Shown here: piece after piece, positions 21,879-30,084 of the stretch
How positions within the stretch are numbered: the first letter of the stretch is position 1
How the letters are laid out: each line of letters starts with the position of its first letter
Made by a program: the position numbers and the translations under genes
Notes under the pieces: generated by a model
Told to the model about the DNA's origin: nothing
Databases searched by the model: none
Seen by the model: the letters and a program-made list of their open reading frames with translations, nothing else
Origin: an uncultured Clostridia bacterium
GTDB lineage: Bacteria; Bacillota; Clostridia; TANB77; CAG-508
Assembly: GCA_934155165.1 (NCBI GenBank)
Contig: CAKPGS010000014.1
Location: 1-30,084 of the forward strand
Length of the DNA stretch: 30,084 nt
Direction of reading: 5' to 3'

Positions 21879-23060
21879 TAATCTTTCAGTTTCTTTTGCT
21901 ATCATTAATTCCTCATTTGTTGGTATTACATATACTTTAACTTTTGAAGAATCTTTTGATACCAATTTTTCTTCACTTCTTATATTATTTTTTTCTGGAT
22001 CTATTTCAACTCCCATAAATGTAAGCTGATTGCATATTCCTTCTCTTATTTTTATTTGGTTTTCTCCAACTCCGCCTGTAAACACTATTGCATCTACACC
22101 ATTCATTGCAACTGCATATTTAGCTATAAAACTTGCAACAGCATATTTAAAAGATTTCATTGCAATATCTGCTCTTTCGTTTCCATTTACAGATTCTGCT
22201 TCTATTTCTCTAAAATCTGGTGCAAGTCCTGAAATTCCTTGAACTCCACTTTCTTTATTTAATTTGTTTTCTATCTCTTCAGGAGTTAGATTTTCTTTTT
22301 TCATTAAAAATGTAACAACAGATGGGTCTAAATCTCCACTTCTAGTAACCATTGGTATTCCCGCAAGAGGTGTTAATCCCATACTTGTGTCTACAGACTT
22401 ACCTCCCTCAACAGCACATATACTTGAACCTTGTCCTAAGTGGCAAGTAACTATTTTCATATCTTTAATATCTTTATTTTCTATTTCTGCAAGTCTATTT
22501 GAAACATACATATGTGAAGTTCCATGGAATCCATATTTTCTTATTCCGTATTTTTCATAGTATTCATAATTTATAGGGTATAAATATCTTTCTTTAGGCA
22601 TTGTTTGATGGAAAGCTGTGTCGAAAACACCTACCATTGGTTTACCTGGCATAACTTTTTTACAAGCTTCTATTCCTATTATTCCAGCAGGATTATGAAG
22701 CGGTGCTAAATCTATGCATTCTTTTAATACATTTACAACGTTATCATCTATTACAACAGATTCACTTATTTTTTCCCCTCCATGAACTAATCTATGTCCT
22801 ATTGCATTTATTTCGTCTAAAGAATCTATAACTTTATATTCTGGATTAACAAGTTGTTTTAATGTAAAGTCTACTGCTTCTTCATGGTTCATAGCTGTAT
22901 GTTCTATTACTATTTTTTGACCATTTACTTTATGAGTTATAAAAGCCTCTTTCTCCCCTATTCTTTCATATTTTCCTGAAGCCATAACTTCATCTGTTTC
23001 CATATTTATTAATTGATATTTTAAAGATGAACTCCCACAATTTAAAACTAAAATTTTCAT
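21867..23060 (-). CDS. ackA: Acetate kinase
   Basis: The 397-aa enzyme converts acetyl phosphate and ADP to acetate and ATP, the last step of acetate fermentation. Family motifs are intact: LNCGSSSLKYQL at the N-terminus, GHRLVHGGE, FDTAFHQTMP, the YGFHGTSH block, HLGQGSSICAV and VFTGGVGEN. Length is standard for AckA. GGAGAAG precedes the start. The gene lies 26 bases after pta, which supplies acetyl phosphate, so the two form an operon with pta first. Confidence 0.97.
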   Translation of the reverse strand: MKILVLNCGSSSLKYQLINMETDEVMASGKYERIGEKEAFITHKVNGQKIVIEHTAMNHEEAVDFTLKQLVNPEYKVIDSLDEINAIGHRLVHGGEKISESVVIDDNVVNVLKECIDLAPLHNPAGIIGIEACKKVMPGKPMVGVFDTAFHQTMPKERYLYPINYEYYEKYGIRKYGFHGTSHMYVSNRLAEIENKDIKDMKIVTCHLGQGSSICAVEGGKSVDTSMGLTPLAGIPMVTRSGDLDPSVVTFLMKKENLTPEEIENKLNKESGVQGISGLAPDFREIEAESVNGNERADIAMKSFKYAVASFIAKYAVAMNGVDAIVFTGGVGENQIKIREGICNQLTFMGVEIDPEKNNIRSEEKLVSKDSSKVKVYVIPTNEELMIAKETERLIKK

Positions 23061-23086
23061 TATATCTTCTCCTTTACAAATTATTA

Positions 23087-24082
23087 TTATTTTTGTGCTT
23101 GTACAGCTGTAATTGCCACAACACCTTCTATATCTTTGCTATTGCACCCACGTGATAAATCATTTACAGGTTTTGCAATTCCTTGGCAAAGTGGTCCATA
23201 AGCTTCTGCTTTTGCAAATCTTTGTGTTAATTTATATCCTATATTTCCTGCATTTAAGTCAGGGAATATTAAAGTATTAGCCATTCCTTTTATATCACTT
23301 CCTGGTGCTTTCATATCTGCAATTTCTGGTATAATTGCTGCATCTAATTGCAATTCTCCATCAACTTGTAACTCTGGATAATTTTGTTTTACAAGTTCTG
23401 TGGCATTAATTACTTTTTCTGTAAGTTCAGATTTAGCACTTCCATATGTTGAATATGAAAGCATTGCAATTTTTGATTGTTTTCCTGTAAGTTGTTCAAA
23501 ACTTTTGCTTGAAGAATGAGCAATTTCAGCTAATTCTTCTGAATTTGGATTTACATTTAAGCCACAATCGGAAAATACAAAAGTTCCATTTTCTCCATAC
23601 TTGCAATTTGGAACAAGCATTAAGAAAAATGCAGAAACAAGCTTTGTATCTGGTGCTGTTTTTAAAATTTGAAGTGCAGGTCTTAAAGTATCTGCTGTTG
23701 AATGAATTGCACCAGATACCAGGCCATCTGCTTCATTTTCTTTAACCATCATCATTCCATAATAAACTGGATCTAATAAAAGTTCTTTTGCTTTTGAAAT
23801 TGTCATTCCTTTTTTCTTTCTCAACTCAAAAAAATCATTTACATACTTATCATAATTATCGGATTTTGCAGGATTTACAATTTTTACACCAGTAATATTA
23901 ATATTACTTTCATGTGCAATATTTAGTATTGTATCTTTTTCTCCAACTAATATAACATTTGCAAATTGCTCTTTAAGTATATTTTCAGTTGCCTGCAAAA
24001 CTCTTATATCTGTTGCTTCTGGAAGTACAATAGTTTTTAAATCATTCTTTGCTCTTTGTTTTATCTCATCTATAAAAGACAT
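23087..24082 (-). CDS. pta: Phosphate acetyltransferase
   Basis: The 331-aa enzyme makes acetyl phosphate and CoA from acetyl-CoA and phosphate. The length matches the short single-domain Pta class. Recognisable blocks are TIVLPEATDIRVLQA, ADGLVSGAIHSTADTLRPAL, FSDCGLNVNPNSEELAEIA, GELQLDAAIIPEIA, and LIFPDLNAGNIGYKL with RFAKAEAYGPLCQG near the end. AGGAGG lies about 6 bases upstream of the start. Together with ackA it provides substrate-level phosphorylation, as expected in an anaerobic fermenter. Confidence 0.97.
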   Translation of the reverse strand: MSFIDEIKQRAKNDLKTIVLPEATDIRVLQATENILKEQFANVILVGEKDTILNIAHESNINITGVKIVNPAKSDNYDKYVNDFFELRKKKGMTISKAKELLLDPVYYGMMMVKENEADGLVSGAIHSTADTLRPALQILKTAPDTKLVSAFFLMLVPNCKYGENGTFVFSDCGLNVNPNSEELAEIAHSSSKSFEQLTGKQSKIAMLSYSTYGSAKSELTEKVINATELVKQNYPELQVDGELQLDAAIIPEIADMKAPGSDIKGMANTLIFPDLNAGNIGYKLTQRFAKAEAYGPLCQGIAKPVNDLSRGCNSKDIEGVVAITAVQAQK

Positions 24083-24112
24083 ATTTTCCTCCTTCTCTAT
24101 TTAACCTTTTAT

Positions 24113-24141
24113 ATTATATATTTAATTATAAGATTATACAA
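24113..24141 (-). promoter_or_regulatory. Probable pta-ackA promoter
   Basis: Minus strand TTGTAT (24136-24141), 17-base spacer, TATAAT (24113-24118), 31 bases before the pta start. The region is so A+T-rich that a second TATAAT lies close by. Confidence 0.5.
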
Positions 24142-24161
24142 GATTAAATCTATTATTATTT

Positions 24162-24197
24162 AAAAAAAGTACAATAAATAATTTTATTGTACTTTTT
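24162..24197 (-). terminator. Terminator of the phosphoribosyltransferase-like/NADAR operon
   Basis: A perfect 15-bp stem (24164-24178 with 24183-24197, containing AGTACAATAAA) around a 4-base loop, with a run of T on the minus strand. It lies 7 bases after the stop at 24204. Confidence 0.85.
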
Positions 24198-24203
24198 CGT
24201 ATT

Positions 24204-25472
24204 CTATTTTATTCTAATATCTTCTTGTTCTTTTTCTATTTCTTCTACAGATTTTATTATTGAACTAACAATATTTTTGGACATTGATTTTTTTATTTCA
24301 GTCGGTGAATTTTTATATTTATCCAATATTATAGCATTTTCAGCTAAATTAGCTCTATTGGGAGTTTTATTTTCCGTGTCAAGTTCTAATCCTATTGGTC
24401 TTGCACACAAAATACCTCTCCTAACTGCTCCTTGTATATCACTAAATTCTTTTTGATATGCTTTACTTTTTAAATATGAAATATATTCTTTTCCAGATGA
24501 ATGTAATAAGTGTATGGCATTTTTGTATAATTTATGTCCTGCATAATTTATTGGTGTCAATATATCAACATCGTTAATTTCAAATCTTTCAATATCTTTC
24601 TTTTCTCCAACAGAAACTCTATAATAATTTCTCCAATTATATTGTATTGCTCCTACTGCAATATCTTTAATTCCAGAATTTTGCAACATTTGTTTTGTTT
24701 CTTTTAAAGTTAAACCTGTTCCAACATTATCATCTAATAATAAAACTTTTTTTCCTTCTTCAAATAATCTTTGATTTGAGACTAGTTTTTTAACATCAAC
24801 ATCTTCTAAATTACATGTATCTTCTATATATTTACTTTTTAATATAGTTGTAAAATTATAATCATACATAGCATTTAACATAGGTCCTATATATACTCCA
24901 CCATATCCAGGTGTTACTATTTCTATTTGTTCCGGTTTTTGTACACTTCCTAATGCTTTTGCAAATATATATAGCAAAGCCTTGTTATCCATTTCGATTG
25001 CTCTTTGTTCTGAATTCTCATGCCCACCTGGTAATCTTTTTGTTGGGTCAACTTTTATAAGATTTTTTCCTTCTAATATTGATAATATATTCTTCATATC
25101 TTCAACTAAACATTGTCTTGCTTCTTCTATTTGTATTTCGTATTTTTGAACTTCTTTGTTATATATTTTCGCCTTTATATATTCTTCGAATTTTTTGAAA
25201 TAAACTTTACCAGAACAATTTAACATATTTTCTAATATAACAAAATTTTTCTTTGAACATTCTCTTGTAAGTAAATCTCTCAGTTCTTCTCTACAAACTG
25301 CTAATTCAGACATTGTTTTTACATTATAATATTCTTTTGAACGTGAAAGGTATCTGTCTATTTTTCCATCATCATTTTCAAGTGGTGTAACATATTTTTC
25401 AATTCCTTGTATATCTTTTAATTTAATTAATCCAATTATATCAAAATCCTTTAACTTTAATTTTTCTACCAT
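24204..25472 (-). CDS. Phosphoribosyltransferase-like protein
   Basis: The 422-aa soluble protein has the type I phosphoribosyltransferase signature VLLLDDNVGTGLTL (243-256), with paired aspartates D247/D248 and the PRPP-binding T-G-x-T loop. Before it are TPGYGGVYIGPML (about 187-199), probably the pyrophosphate loop, and GGHENSEQR (149-157). The N-terminal 130 residues are helical and charged and were not recognised. The protein is longer than the roughly 200-aa salvage enzymes, so it is not a standard purine or pyrimidine enzyme. One base separates it from the NADAR-like gene upstream. The base substrate is unknown; the pairing hints at NAD or ADP-ribose metabolism. Confidence 0.7.
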   Translation of the reverse strand: MVEKLKLKDFDIIGLIKLKDIQGIEKYVTPLENDDGKIDRYLSRSKEYYNVKTMSELAVCREELRDLLTRECSKKNFVILENMLNCSGKVYFKKFEEYIKAKIYNKEVQKYEIQIEEARQCLVEDMKNILSILEGKNLIKVDPTKRLPGGHENSEQRAIEMDNKALLYIFAKALGSVQKPEQIEIVTPGYGGVYIGPMLNAMYDYNFTTILKSKYIEDTCNLEDVDVKKLVSNQRLFEEGKKVLLLDDNVGTGLTLKETKQMLQNSGIKDIAVGAIQYNWRNYYRVSVGEKKDIERFEINDVDILTPINYAGHKLYKNAIHLLHSSGKEYISYLKSKAYQKEFSDIQGAVRRGILCARPIGLELDTENKTPNRANLAENAIILDKYKNSPTEIKKSMSKNIVSSIIKSVEEIEKEQEDIRIK

Positions 25473-25473
25473 A

Positions 25474-26094
25474 TTATTTACTCTCTTTCTTTAGGAATTC
25501 TTTCAAACAGTTTAACTCCATTTCAAACTCGTACCTTGTAAATGTTGTATCACACTTTTCTTTTGCTCCCATTGTATGAATAATTTCCTTCGTACAATTT
25601 TCCAATATATTTCTATATAATGGATTTTGAATTGCAGATATATATAGTTCATCCACTAAATCATCATACTCTGTATCAAATCTATTAATTTCTTTTCCTT
25701 GCCAGTATAAAATCCCACTTTTTTTCCAATCATATTCGCTACACGCTTGCACATAATTTGAATCTAATCCTTTATATGAAAATACACAATCTTGTAGTTT
25801 TGGATCTTTAAATTTTATTCCCTGAAAAAATGTTTCTATACATTGCATTTTTTTTCCTTTAAATGTGAATTCGTAAGGGAATAAATTTGATAAAGCTTTT
25901 GCATATGGTCCTGAATGTTTGTATCCAACATTTATCCAATTTTCAGTTTCTCCCTTTTCTTTTCCTTCTTCATCAATTAAAGGCTCTCCTTTGTACATTT
26001 TAACTCCATCAATTTCTTCTACCTCAGTTAAATTATATTTAAATTCTTTTTTAAATTTTTTAAACTCATCTAATTCCCTTTGTATATTATTCAT
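25474..26094 (-). CDS. NADAR-family (YbiA-like) protein
   Basis: The 206-aa protein matches the NADAR/YbiA pattern: LSNLFPYEFTFKGKKMQ, then IETFFQGIKF (about 86-95), a tryptophan-containing LYWQGKEINR near 130-138 and a helical C-terminus ending in the family's THxMG-like IIHTMGAKEK. In most members the conserved sequence is LSNFYPSPF and EHYFQAxKF, so EH is replaced by ET here. NADAR proteins act on N-glycosidic bonds of ADP-ribosylated or related nucleotides; some reverse ADP-ribosylation of guanine, others act in riboflavin-intermediate disposal. The start is set at the third possible codon because GGGG lies 9 bases before it. The phosphoribosyltransferase-like gene follows directly. Confidence 0.68.
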   Translation of the reverse strand: MNNIQRELDEFKKFKKEFKYNLTEVEEIDGVKMYKGEPLIDEEGKEKGETENWINVGYKHSGPYAKALSNLFPYEFTFKGKKMQCIETFFQGIKFKDPKLQDCVFSYKGLDSNYVQACSEYDWKKSGILYWQGKEINRFDTEYDDLVDELYISAIQNPLYRNILENCTKEIIHTMGAKEKCDTTFTRYEFEMELNCLKEFLKKESK

Positions 26095-26134
26095 AATATC
26101 ATTCCCCTTCATAATATATTTATAATAAATTTCA

Positions 26135-26171
26135 AAACAAGAGTTGTACTAATATCTGCAACTCTTGTTTT
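26135..26171. terminator. Bidirectional terminator after the DUF84 gene
   Basis: ACAAGAGTTG (26137-26146) pairs with CAACTCTTGT (26159-26168), extended by A/T pairs, with T runs on both strands. It separates the DUF84 gene from the NADAR-like gene, so these are probably distinct transcripts. Confidence 0.8.
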
Positions 26172-26175
26172 TCTT

Positions 26176-26685
26176 TTACCACATTTTATTACTTTCTAAA
26201 CCAGATATAGCCATCAAAGTAGCCTCTTCAATAAAATGTTCCCTTTTTCTCATTCCATTTGTTAGAATTCTCATTCCTCCTTTTCCATTAAAATTTTTAT
26301 CCAAAACTTTTGCCAGCCCTTGTTCCTGAATTTCTTGAATATTTTTCTCTGGAATAGGATATCCTTGGCTTATTCCCGTACTTCTGTTGCCTTCTTTGTC
26401 TTCAATAATAACAATATGTACATTAAACCAATTATTATATAACTTAATGATTCCTCCTTCACAAGAAATGAGATAATCATATTCAGTAGATTTTATCAAT
26501 TGCTTTAAGCTACTAATACGATTTTCGGCACCCTTAATTACTTGCTCATCAAGAGGTTGTTCAGGCACTCCTGAGTCTGACCGAAATCCTTCAAACAAAA
26601 TTTTTTCATCTAAAAATTTTTCCATTGTTTTTACTATTGTTTGAATTTTGTGTTGATTTTCTGTTGCAATTTTTACTTTTCTCAT
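26176..26685 (-). CDS. DUF84/YjjX-type inosine/xanthosine triphosphatase
   Basis: The 169-aa protein shows the YjjX/DUF84 features: an opening VKIATENQHKIQT (Asn10 and Lys13 for the nucleotide), SGVPEQPLDEQVIKGAENR (about 38-56) and ISCEGGI (about 73-79). Such enzymes hydrolyse non-canonical ITP and XTP, cleaning the nucleotide pool. GGAG lies 6 bases before the start. It has a perfect-consensus promoter and its own terminator, so it is independently transcribed. A house-cleaning enzyme beside NADAR and phosphoribosyltransferase-like genes fits a nucleotide-metabolism neighbourhood. Confidence 0.82.
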   Translation of the reverse strand: MRKVKIATENQHKIQTIVKTMEKFLDEKILFEGFRSDSGVPEQPLDEQVIKGAENRISSLKQLIKSTEYDYLISCEGGIIKLYNNWFNVHIVIIEDKEGNRSTGISQGYPIPEKNIQEIQEQGLAKVLDKNFNGKGGMRILTNGMRKREHFIEEATLMAISGLESNKMW

Positions 26686-26732
26686 AAGACTCTCCTTTGC
26701 ACTTGTAAGTTTTTAACTGTTACATAGCATAT

Positions 26733-26761
26733 ATTATATTATACTTTACATAAAATGTCAA
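26733..26761 (-). promoter_or_regulatory. Consensus promoter of the DUF84 gene
   Basis: Minus strand perfect TTGACA (26756-26761), 17-base spacer, perfect TATAAT (26733-26738). The expected leader is about 40 bases. Confidence 0.8.
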
Positions 26762-26772
26762 CCAAGGTATTT

Positions 26773-27675
26773 TTAGTTTTTACTGTTTAATAACATTTTA
26801 AATGCTTGTAGTCCTATTATTATTACTCCTCCTATTATAAAGAATAATATGTTAAATGTATTAAAACTCATTGCTGCTTGTGGTACTTCAAGGGTTGTTG
26901 GTCCCATTACTATAGAAAATAATGAACCTATCATCATTCCTATTATTACATATATTGTTTGTGGTCTGAAGTTTTCTAAAGCCTTTCTAATTAATCCTAC
27001 AAATAATACTATTCCTGTTATAACTCCTAATCCAAATACGCATAGTATTGGAAAGTATGAAAAGTTCATATGTAAAAATTCTTTTACTGCAGACATAATT
27101 GGAACATAAAGTCCAAATATAAGTAATAATGTTGAACCAGAGATTCCTGGTAAAACCATTGCAGAAATTGCTATCATTGCTGCAAAAAACACATATGCTA
27201 TAAGTCCAATACTTAAATTATCTACATGTACACTTACTCCTTGGCCACTTGCAGGATTTAAAAGTGTAATTGCAACTACAAATGCTATTCCTATTAACGC
27301 AAATAGGACGTTTAAGTAATTTTTCTTTAAAGCTTCTCTTTCTTCATAAATTACTATTGGAATTGCAAATATTATAAATCCAATAAATAAAGAACTTATA
27401 TTGTATATTTGTTCGTTAAATATGCTTCCTAAAACTAATGCTGCTATTATAAATCCACAAGCCCATCCTATACCAAGTTTTATAAGAAATAATAATGCAG
27501 ATTTTTTTTCTTTCATTTTTCCTCTGAATAAACCATCTAACGAACCTATAAATTTATCATAAAATCCTAATATAAATGCAACTGTTCCTCCAGATACCCC
27601 TGGAACACTATCTGCTAGTGCCATACAGAAACCATTTATAAAATTTAAAATCCATTCTTTTAGATTTTTAATCAT
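26773..27675 (-). CDS. DUF368 family transporter (PopT-type)
   Basis: The 300-aa integral membrane protein has about eight hydrophobic segments and the DUF368 signature in both halves: NGFCMALADSVPGVSGGT at about 12-29, and AMVLPGISGSTLLLIFGLY in the second half. DUF368 proteins have been identified as flippases that return undecaprenyl phosphate across the membrane for wall polymer synthesis. The start is the ATG at 27675, because GGAGG lies 8 bases upstream; the ATG overlaps the last codons of the YugP gene, so translation is coupled. An earlier TTG in frame at 27690 lies inside the ribosome binding site region and was rejected. Confidence 0.9.
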   Translation of the reverse strand: MIKNLKEWILNFINGFCMALADSVPGVSGGTVAFILGFYDKFIGSLDGLFRGKMKEKKSALLFLIKLGIGWACGFIIAALVLGSIFNEQIYNISSLFIGFIIFAIPIVIYEEREALKKNYLNVLFALIGIAFVVAITLLNPASGQGVSVHVDNLSIGLIAYVFFAAMIAISAMVLPGISGSTLLLIFGLYVPIMSAVKEFLHMNFSYFPILCVFGLGVITGIVLFVGLIRKALENFRPQTIYVIIGMMIGSLFSIVMGPTTLEVPQAAMSFNTFNILFFIIGGVIIIGLQAFKMLLNSKN

Positions 27676-28354
27676 CTCTTCTTCCTCCAAAAATTAATAT
27701 TAATCTTAAAATTTGCAACATTGCAGTTGCGGCTCCTGCTACATAAGTTAGTGCAGCAGATACAAGCATTTTTTTACCATATTTTAATTCATTATTATCT
27801 AAAATTTCTAATTCTTCTACTTGATTTAATGCTCTTTTTGAGGCATCAAACTCTACTGGCAATGTAACAAGTTGAAATAGTAAAATTATTGCCTCTAATG
27901 CTATTCCTATCCAAATTAAGTCTAATAATGAAAATATTACACCAATTAAAATTGAAATATAACCTGCATAATTTGCAATATTTACAAGTGGAACCATAGA
28001 TTTACGAATTTTTAGAAATGTGTAGCCTGTTTTATCTTGAATTGCATGACCACATTCATGTGCAGCAACACTTATTGCAGCTATTGTTGTTTTATCGTAT
28101 ATGCTATCTGATAAGTTTACTGTTTTATTTCTTGGGTCATAATGGTCTGTTAGACTACCTGAAACTTGTAATATTTTTACATCTTCTAGTCCATTTGCAT
28201 TTAATATTTCTCTTGCAGCCTGCATACCTGTGATATTTCTCTCATTATTCATTTTAGATGTTTTTTTGAAACAATGATTAATATACCATTGAGCTCCTAA
28301 AGTTATAATTAAAGTAATAAAAAATATGCCATAATTTACGAAATAATAATCCAT
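27668..28354 (-). CDS. YugP-family zinc metallopeptidase
   Basis: The 228-aa membrane protein carries the zincin motif AAHECGHAIQ (H99, E100, H103) after a first helix (about 8-22). Three hydrophobic segments follow (about 123-148, 150-170 and 195-215). The N-terminal cytoplasmic stretch with SGSLTDHYDP (about 65-74) and TVNLSD is characteristic of the YugP/PF04298 neutral zinc metallopeptidases. The peptidase is likely membrane-facing; the substrate is unknown. GAGG lies about 10 bases before the start. It shares eight bases with the DUF368 gene, so the two form an operon. Confidence 0.88.
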   Translation of the reverse strand: MDYYFVNYGIFFITLIITLGAQWYINHCFKKTSKMNNERNITGMQAAREILNANGLEDVKILQVSGSLTDHYDPRNKTVNLSDSIYDKTTIAAISVAAHECGHAIQDKTGYTFLKIRKSMVPLVNIANYAGYISILIGVIFSLLDLIWIGIALEAIILLFQLVTLPVEFDASKRALNQVEELEILDNNELKYGKKMLVSAALTYVAGAATAMLQILRLILIFGGRRDD

Positions 28355-28426
28355 TATTTTCTCCTCTCTTAAATTTTATCAACATGTATGTTATAACATT
28401 AAATTAATTATTATTCAATAAAAAAG

Positions 28427-29371
28427 CTATATTTCTTTCTTTAATTTTGCAACAAAAAATCCTTCCATATCTTTTGATGGTAATATTTTTATTGACTTAT
28501 TTATTTCTTTGTTTAGTCCCTCATTACTTCCCTGTATACTATCTTTAATGTTTAAATTTATGTCTAAAATTTTTACCTTATAATTATTTAAAATCCAATC
28601 TAATATAAATTCATTTTCATTTTTATTTATTGTACAAGTTGAATAAACTATTGTTCCTCCTGGTTTTACTGCCTTGTAAGCACTGTCAAATAGCTTTCTT
28701 TGTAATTTAGTTAATTGGTTAACTGTTTTTAATGACCAATCTCTATATGTTGCACTTGAATATGCTAGGAATCTACCTTCGCCACTACAAGGTGTATCTA
28801 ATAAAACTTTATCAAAAGAATTTTCATGAGTATCTCCTAATTTTTCTCCTCTAGAATTTATTACTTCTACTATTGTTGCCCCTTGAACTTCAACATTATG
28901 TTTTAATCGTTCACATCTTATTTTATCTAATTCATTTGCTAATATATATCCCTCATTATTCATAAGTCCAGCTAATTGTGTTGTTTTACTTCCCGGAGCT
29001 GCAGTTAAATCTAGAATTCTTTCCCCTGCTTTAGGATTTAAAACTATTGGTGGAACCATGCTTGATAGGCTTTGTAAATATATATATCCTTTTTCGTATA
29101 TATCTAATTTTTGAATTGCCTTTTCGTTTGCATTTTTTATTATTAATGCATCTTGATACCATGGTACTCTCTCAAATTTTATATTCTTTTCTTTAAAATA
29201 CTTCATTAAATCTTGAATATTATATTTTATTGTATTTACTCTTAAGCTCGTGTATCTTGTATTATTCATACCAATTAATATTTTATCTACCATAAGAGGG
29301 GAATAATTTTCATATAATTCATTTATAAAATCTTGTGGCAATCTATTTTTTGCTTCAGTAATTGATAGCAT
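28427..29371 (-). CDS. RsmB/NOP-family RNA (cytosine-C5) methyltransferase
   Basis: The 314-aa cytoplasmic enzyme uses S-adenosylmethionine to methylate cytosine C5 in rRNA or tRNA. The SAM-binding motif is LDLTAAPGSKT (about 121-131), the catalytic pair is C195 in LLDTPCSGEGRF and C246 in YSTCTINKNENEF. An N-terminal RNA-binding extension carries the usual L-R-V-N element (45-48). It is shorter than 430-aa RsmB and resembles the RsmF/YebU-like short form, so the target is not certain. The start is the second ATG at 29371, 7 bases from GGAG; the one at 29377 is too close. It overlaps the upstream YwaF-like gene by 17 bases. Confidence 0.88.
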   Translation of the reverse strand: MLSITEAKNRLPQDFINELYENYSPLMVDKILIGMNNTRYTSLRVNTIKYNIQDLMKYFKEKNIKFERVPWYQDALIIKNANEKAIQKLDIYEKGYIYLQSLSSMVPPIVLNPKAGERILDLTAAPGSKTTQLAGLMNNEGYILANELDKIRCERLKHNVEVQGATIVEVINSRGEKLGDTHENSFDKVLLDTPCSGEGRFLAYSSATYRDWSLKTVNQLTKLQRKLFDSAYKAVKPGGTIVYSTCTINKNENEFILDWILNNYKVKILDINLNIKDSIQGSNEGLNKEINKSIKILPSKDMEGFFVAKLKKEI

Positions 29372-30084
29372 TCTCATTCTCCTTTTTTATTAAATTTGTT
29401 ATTTCATAAACAATCCAAAATGGTAATGTTGCTTGTCCTAATATCATAACAGGTGTAAACAACTTGCCGCAAACAACATATATAACATTAACAAAAGTAT
29501 TTGGAAAGTTTTGAGATATAAACATTAAATTACTACCAAATATATTGTTTATAATTAATGCTACTATACTTATTATTAATATTAAAACAAAATAATAAAT
29601 TGCATCTCTTTTCTCTAATTCTATATATTTTGTTTTTAAAACTAATAATGATAAATACACCATACAGCCATGATATAAAAAACTTTGTAGACTTATATAG
29701 TGGAATATTGGATATGTTGGAAGTGATGTTGTTGGAAAAAGTAAAAATATGCCTCCTCCAACAAAAGCTCCTGTTGCTAAAAAATCGTCTCCCATTCTTT
29801 TTGCTTTTCCTTTTCCAAAAGAACTTAAAAGTCCTGCATATAATAAAATACTGCAATAATATAAAGGAATATATGTATTTACATTGTGAGCATTTCCTAT
29901 TTTTAGATTAAAAACAATTTTTATAATTTCCATAATCCAGCAAAAAATAGTTATACCCATTATAATTTTTCTTATATTTTCTTTTTTGTTTGTTTTTGTT
30001 AATTTTAGTGCAACTATAATTATCAATATTGTTACAGCCAATAAAATTATGTGTTGTAAACTAAACAAACCACATGGCTTATAT
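29355..30084 (-). CDS. YwaF-like (TIGR02206) membrane protein, 5' partial
   Basis: The predicted protein (at least 237 aa) has about seven hydrophobic segments with FSLQHIILLAVTIL at the beginning, PLYYCSILLYAG and a late FTPVMILGQATLP helix, the pattern of the YwaF/TIGR02206 membrane family of unknown function. A TTG at 30068 could act as start but has no ribosome binding site. The frame stays open to the window edge, with Y-K-P-C-G-L before FSLQH, and family members have about 15 residues before this point, so the true start probably lies outside the window. Confidence 0.75.
   Translation of the reverse strand, partial: YKPCGLFSLQHIILLAVTILIIIVALKLTKTNKKENIRKIIMGITIFCWIMEIIKIVFNLKIGNAHNVNTYIPLYYCSILLYAGLLSSFGKGKAKRMGDDFLATGAFVGGGIFLLFPTTSLPTYPIFHYISLQSFLYHGCMVYLSLLVLKTKYIELEKRDAIYYFVLILIISIVALIINNIFGSNLMFISQNFPNTFVNVIYVVCGKLFTPVMILGQATLPFWIVYEITNLIKKENENAINY

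Overview
The window is very A+T-rich chromosomal DNA with strong GGAGG-type ribosome binding sites, TTGACA/TATAAT promoters and T-tailed hairpin terminators. Gene content (pta-ackA, dipicolinate synthase subunit B, an XerC/D-like recombinase, two-component system, MacB-like ABC transporter, Rpn nuclease, pilin-like proteins opening GITLVALVITI) points to a low-GC member of the Bacillota, class Clostridia, probably an uncultured gut anaerobe. No rRNA, tRNA, CRISPR array or phage structural gene was seen. Most genes are on the minus strand.

Layout. 1-258: start of a minus-strand gene behind a MerR-type promoter. 259-4460: a DUF1385-like membrane protein and a two-gene ABC exporter with a direct-repeat operator at its promoter. 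4483-7542: HAD phosphatases, a GNAT acetyltransferase, two gene relics (a Cu/Zn superoxide dismutase C-terminus and a collapsed MFS transporter) and an orphan 66-aa gene between duplicated promoter/hairpin modules. 7612-8399: plus-strand type II toxin-antitoxin operon. 8425-12355: five minus-strand genes, all hydrolase or kinase-like (HAD-nucleoside hydrolase fusion, PHP phosphatase, P-loop kinase-like protein, histidine phosphatase, HD protein), suggestive of nucleotide or phosphoester turnover. 12439-14344: histidine kinase and response regulator. 14387-14729: a probable, unlisted type I toxin-antitoxin locus (50-aa membrane peptide convergent with a ~92-nt RNA). 14779-17229: secreted C39-like/SH3 protein and a tyrosine recombinase. 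17236-20663: an Rpn nuclease gene bracketed by identical palindromic repeats, a pilin-like protein whose C-terminus looks like the variable region of a diversity-generating retroelement (DGR), and an HdeD-like membrane protein. 20675-21254: frameshifted spoVFB. 21403-24082: second pilin-like protein and the acetate pathway genes ackA and pta. 24204-26685: phosphoribosyltransferase-like, NADAR-like and DUF84 genes. 26773-30084: DUF368 (PopT-type) transporter, YugP metallopeptidase, RsmB-type methyltransferase, YwaF-like membrane protein.

The most unusual items are the DGR-like variable region (codons almost all NNC, in a G+C-rich island), the candidate type I toxin-antitoxin pair, the HAD-nucleoside hydrolase fusion with its operon, and the phosphoribosyltransferase/NADAR pair. 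All functional calls come from reading motifs by eye; no database search was possible.
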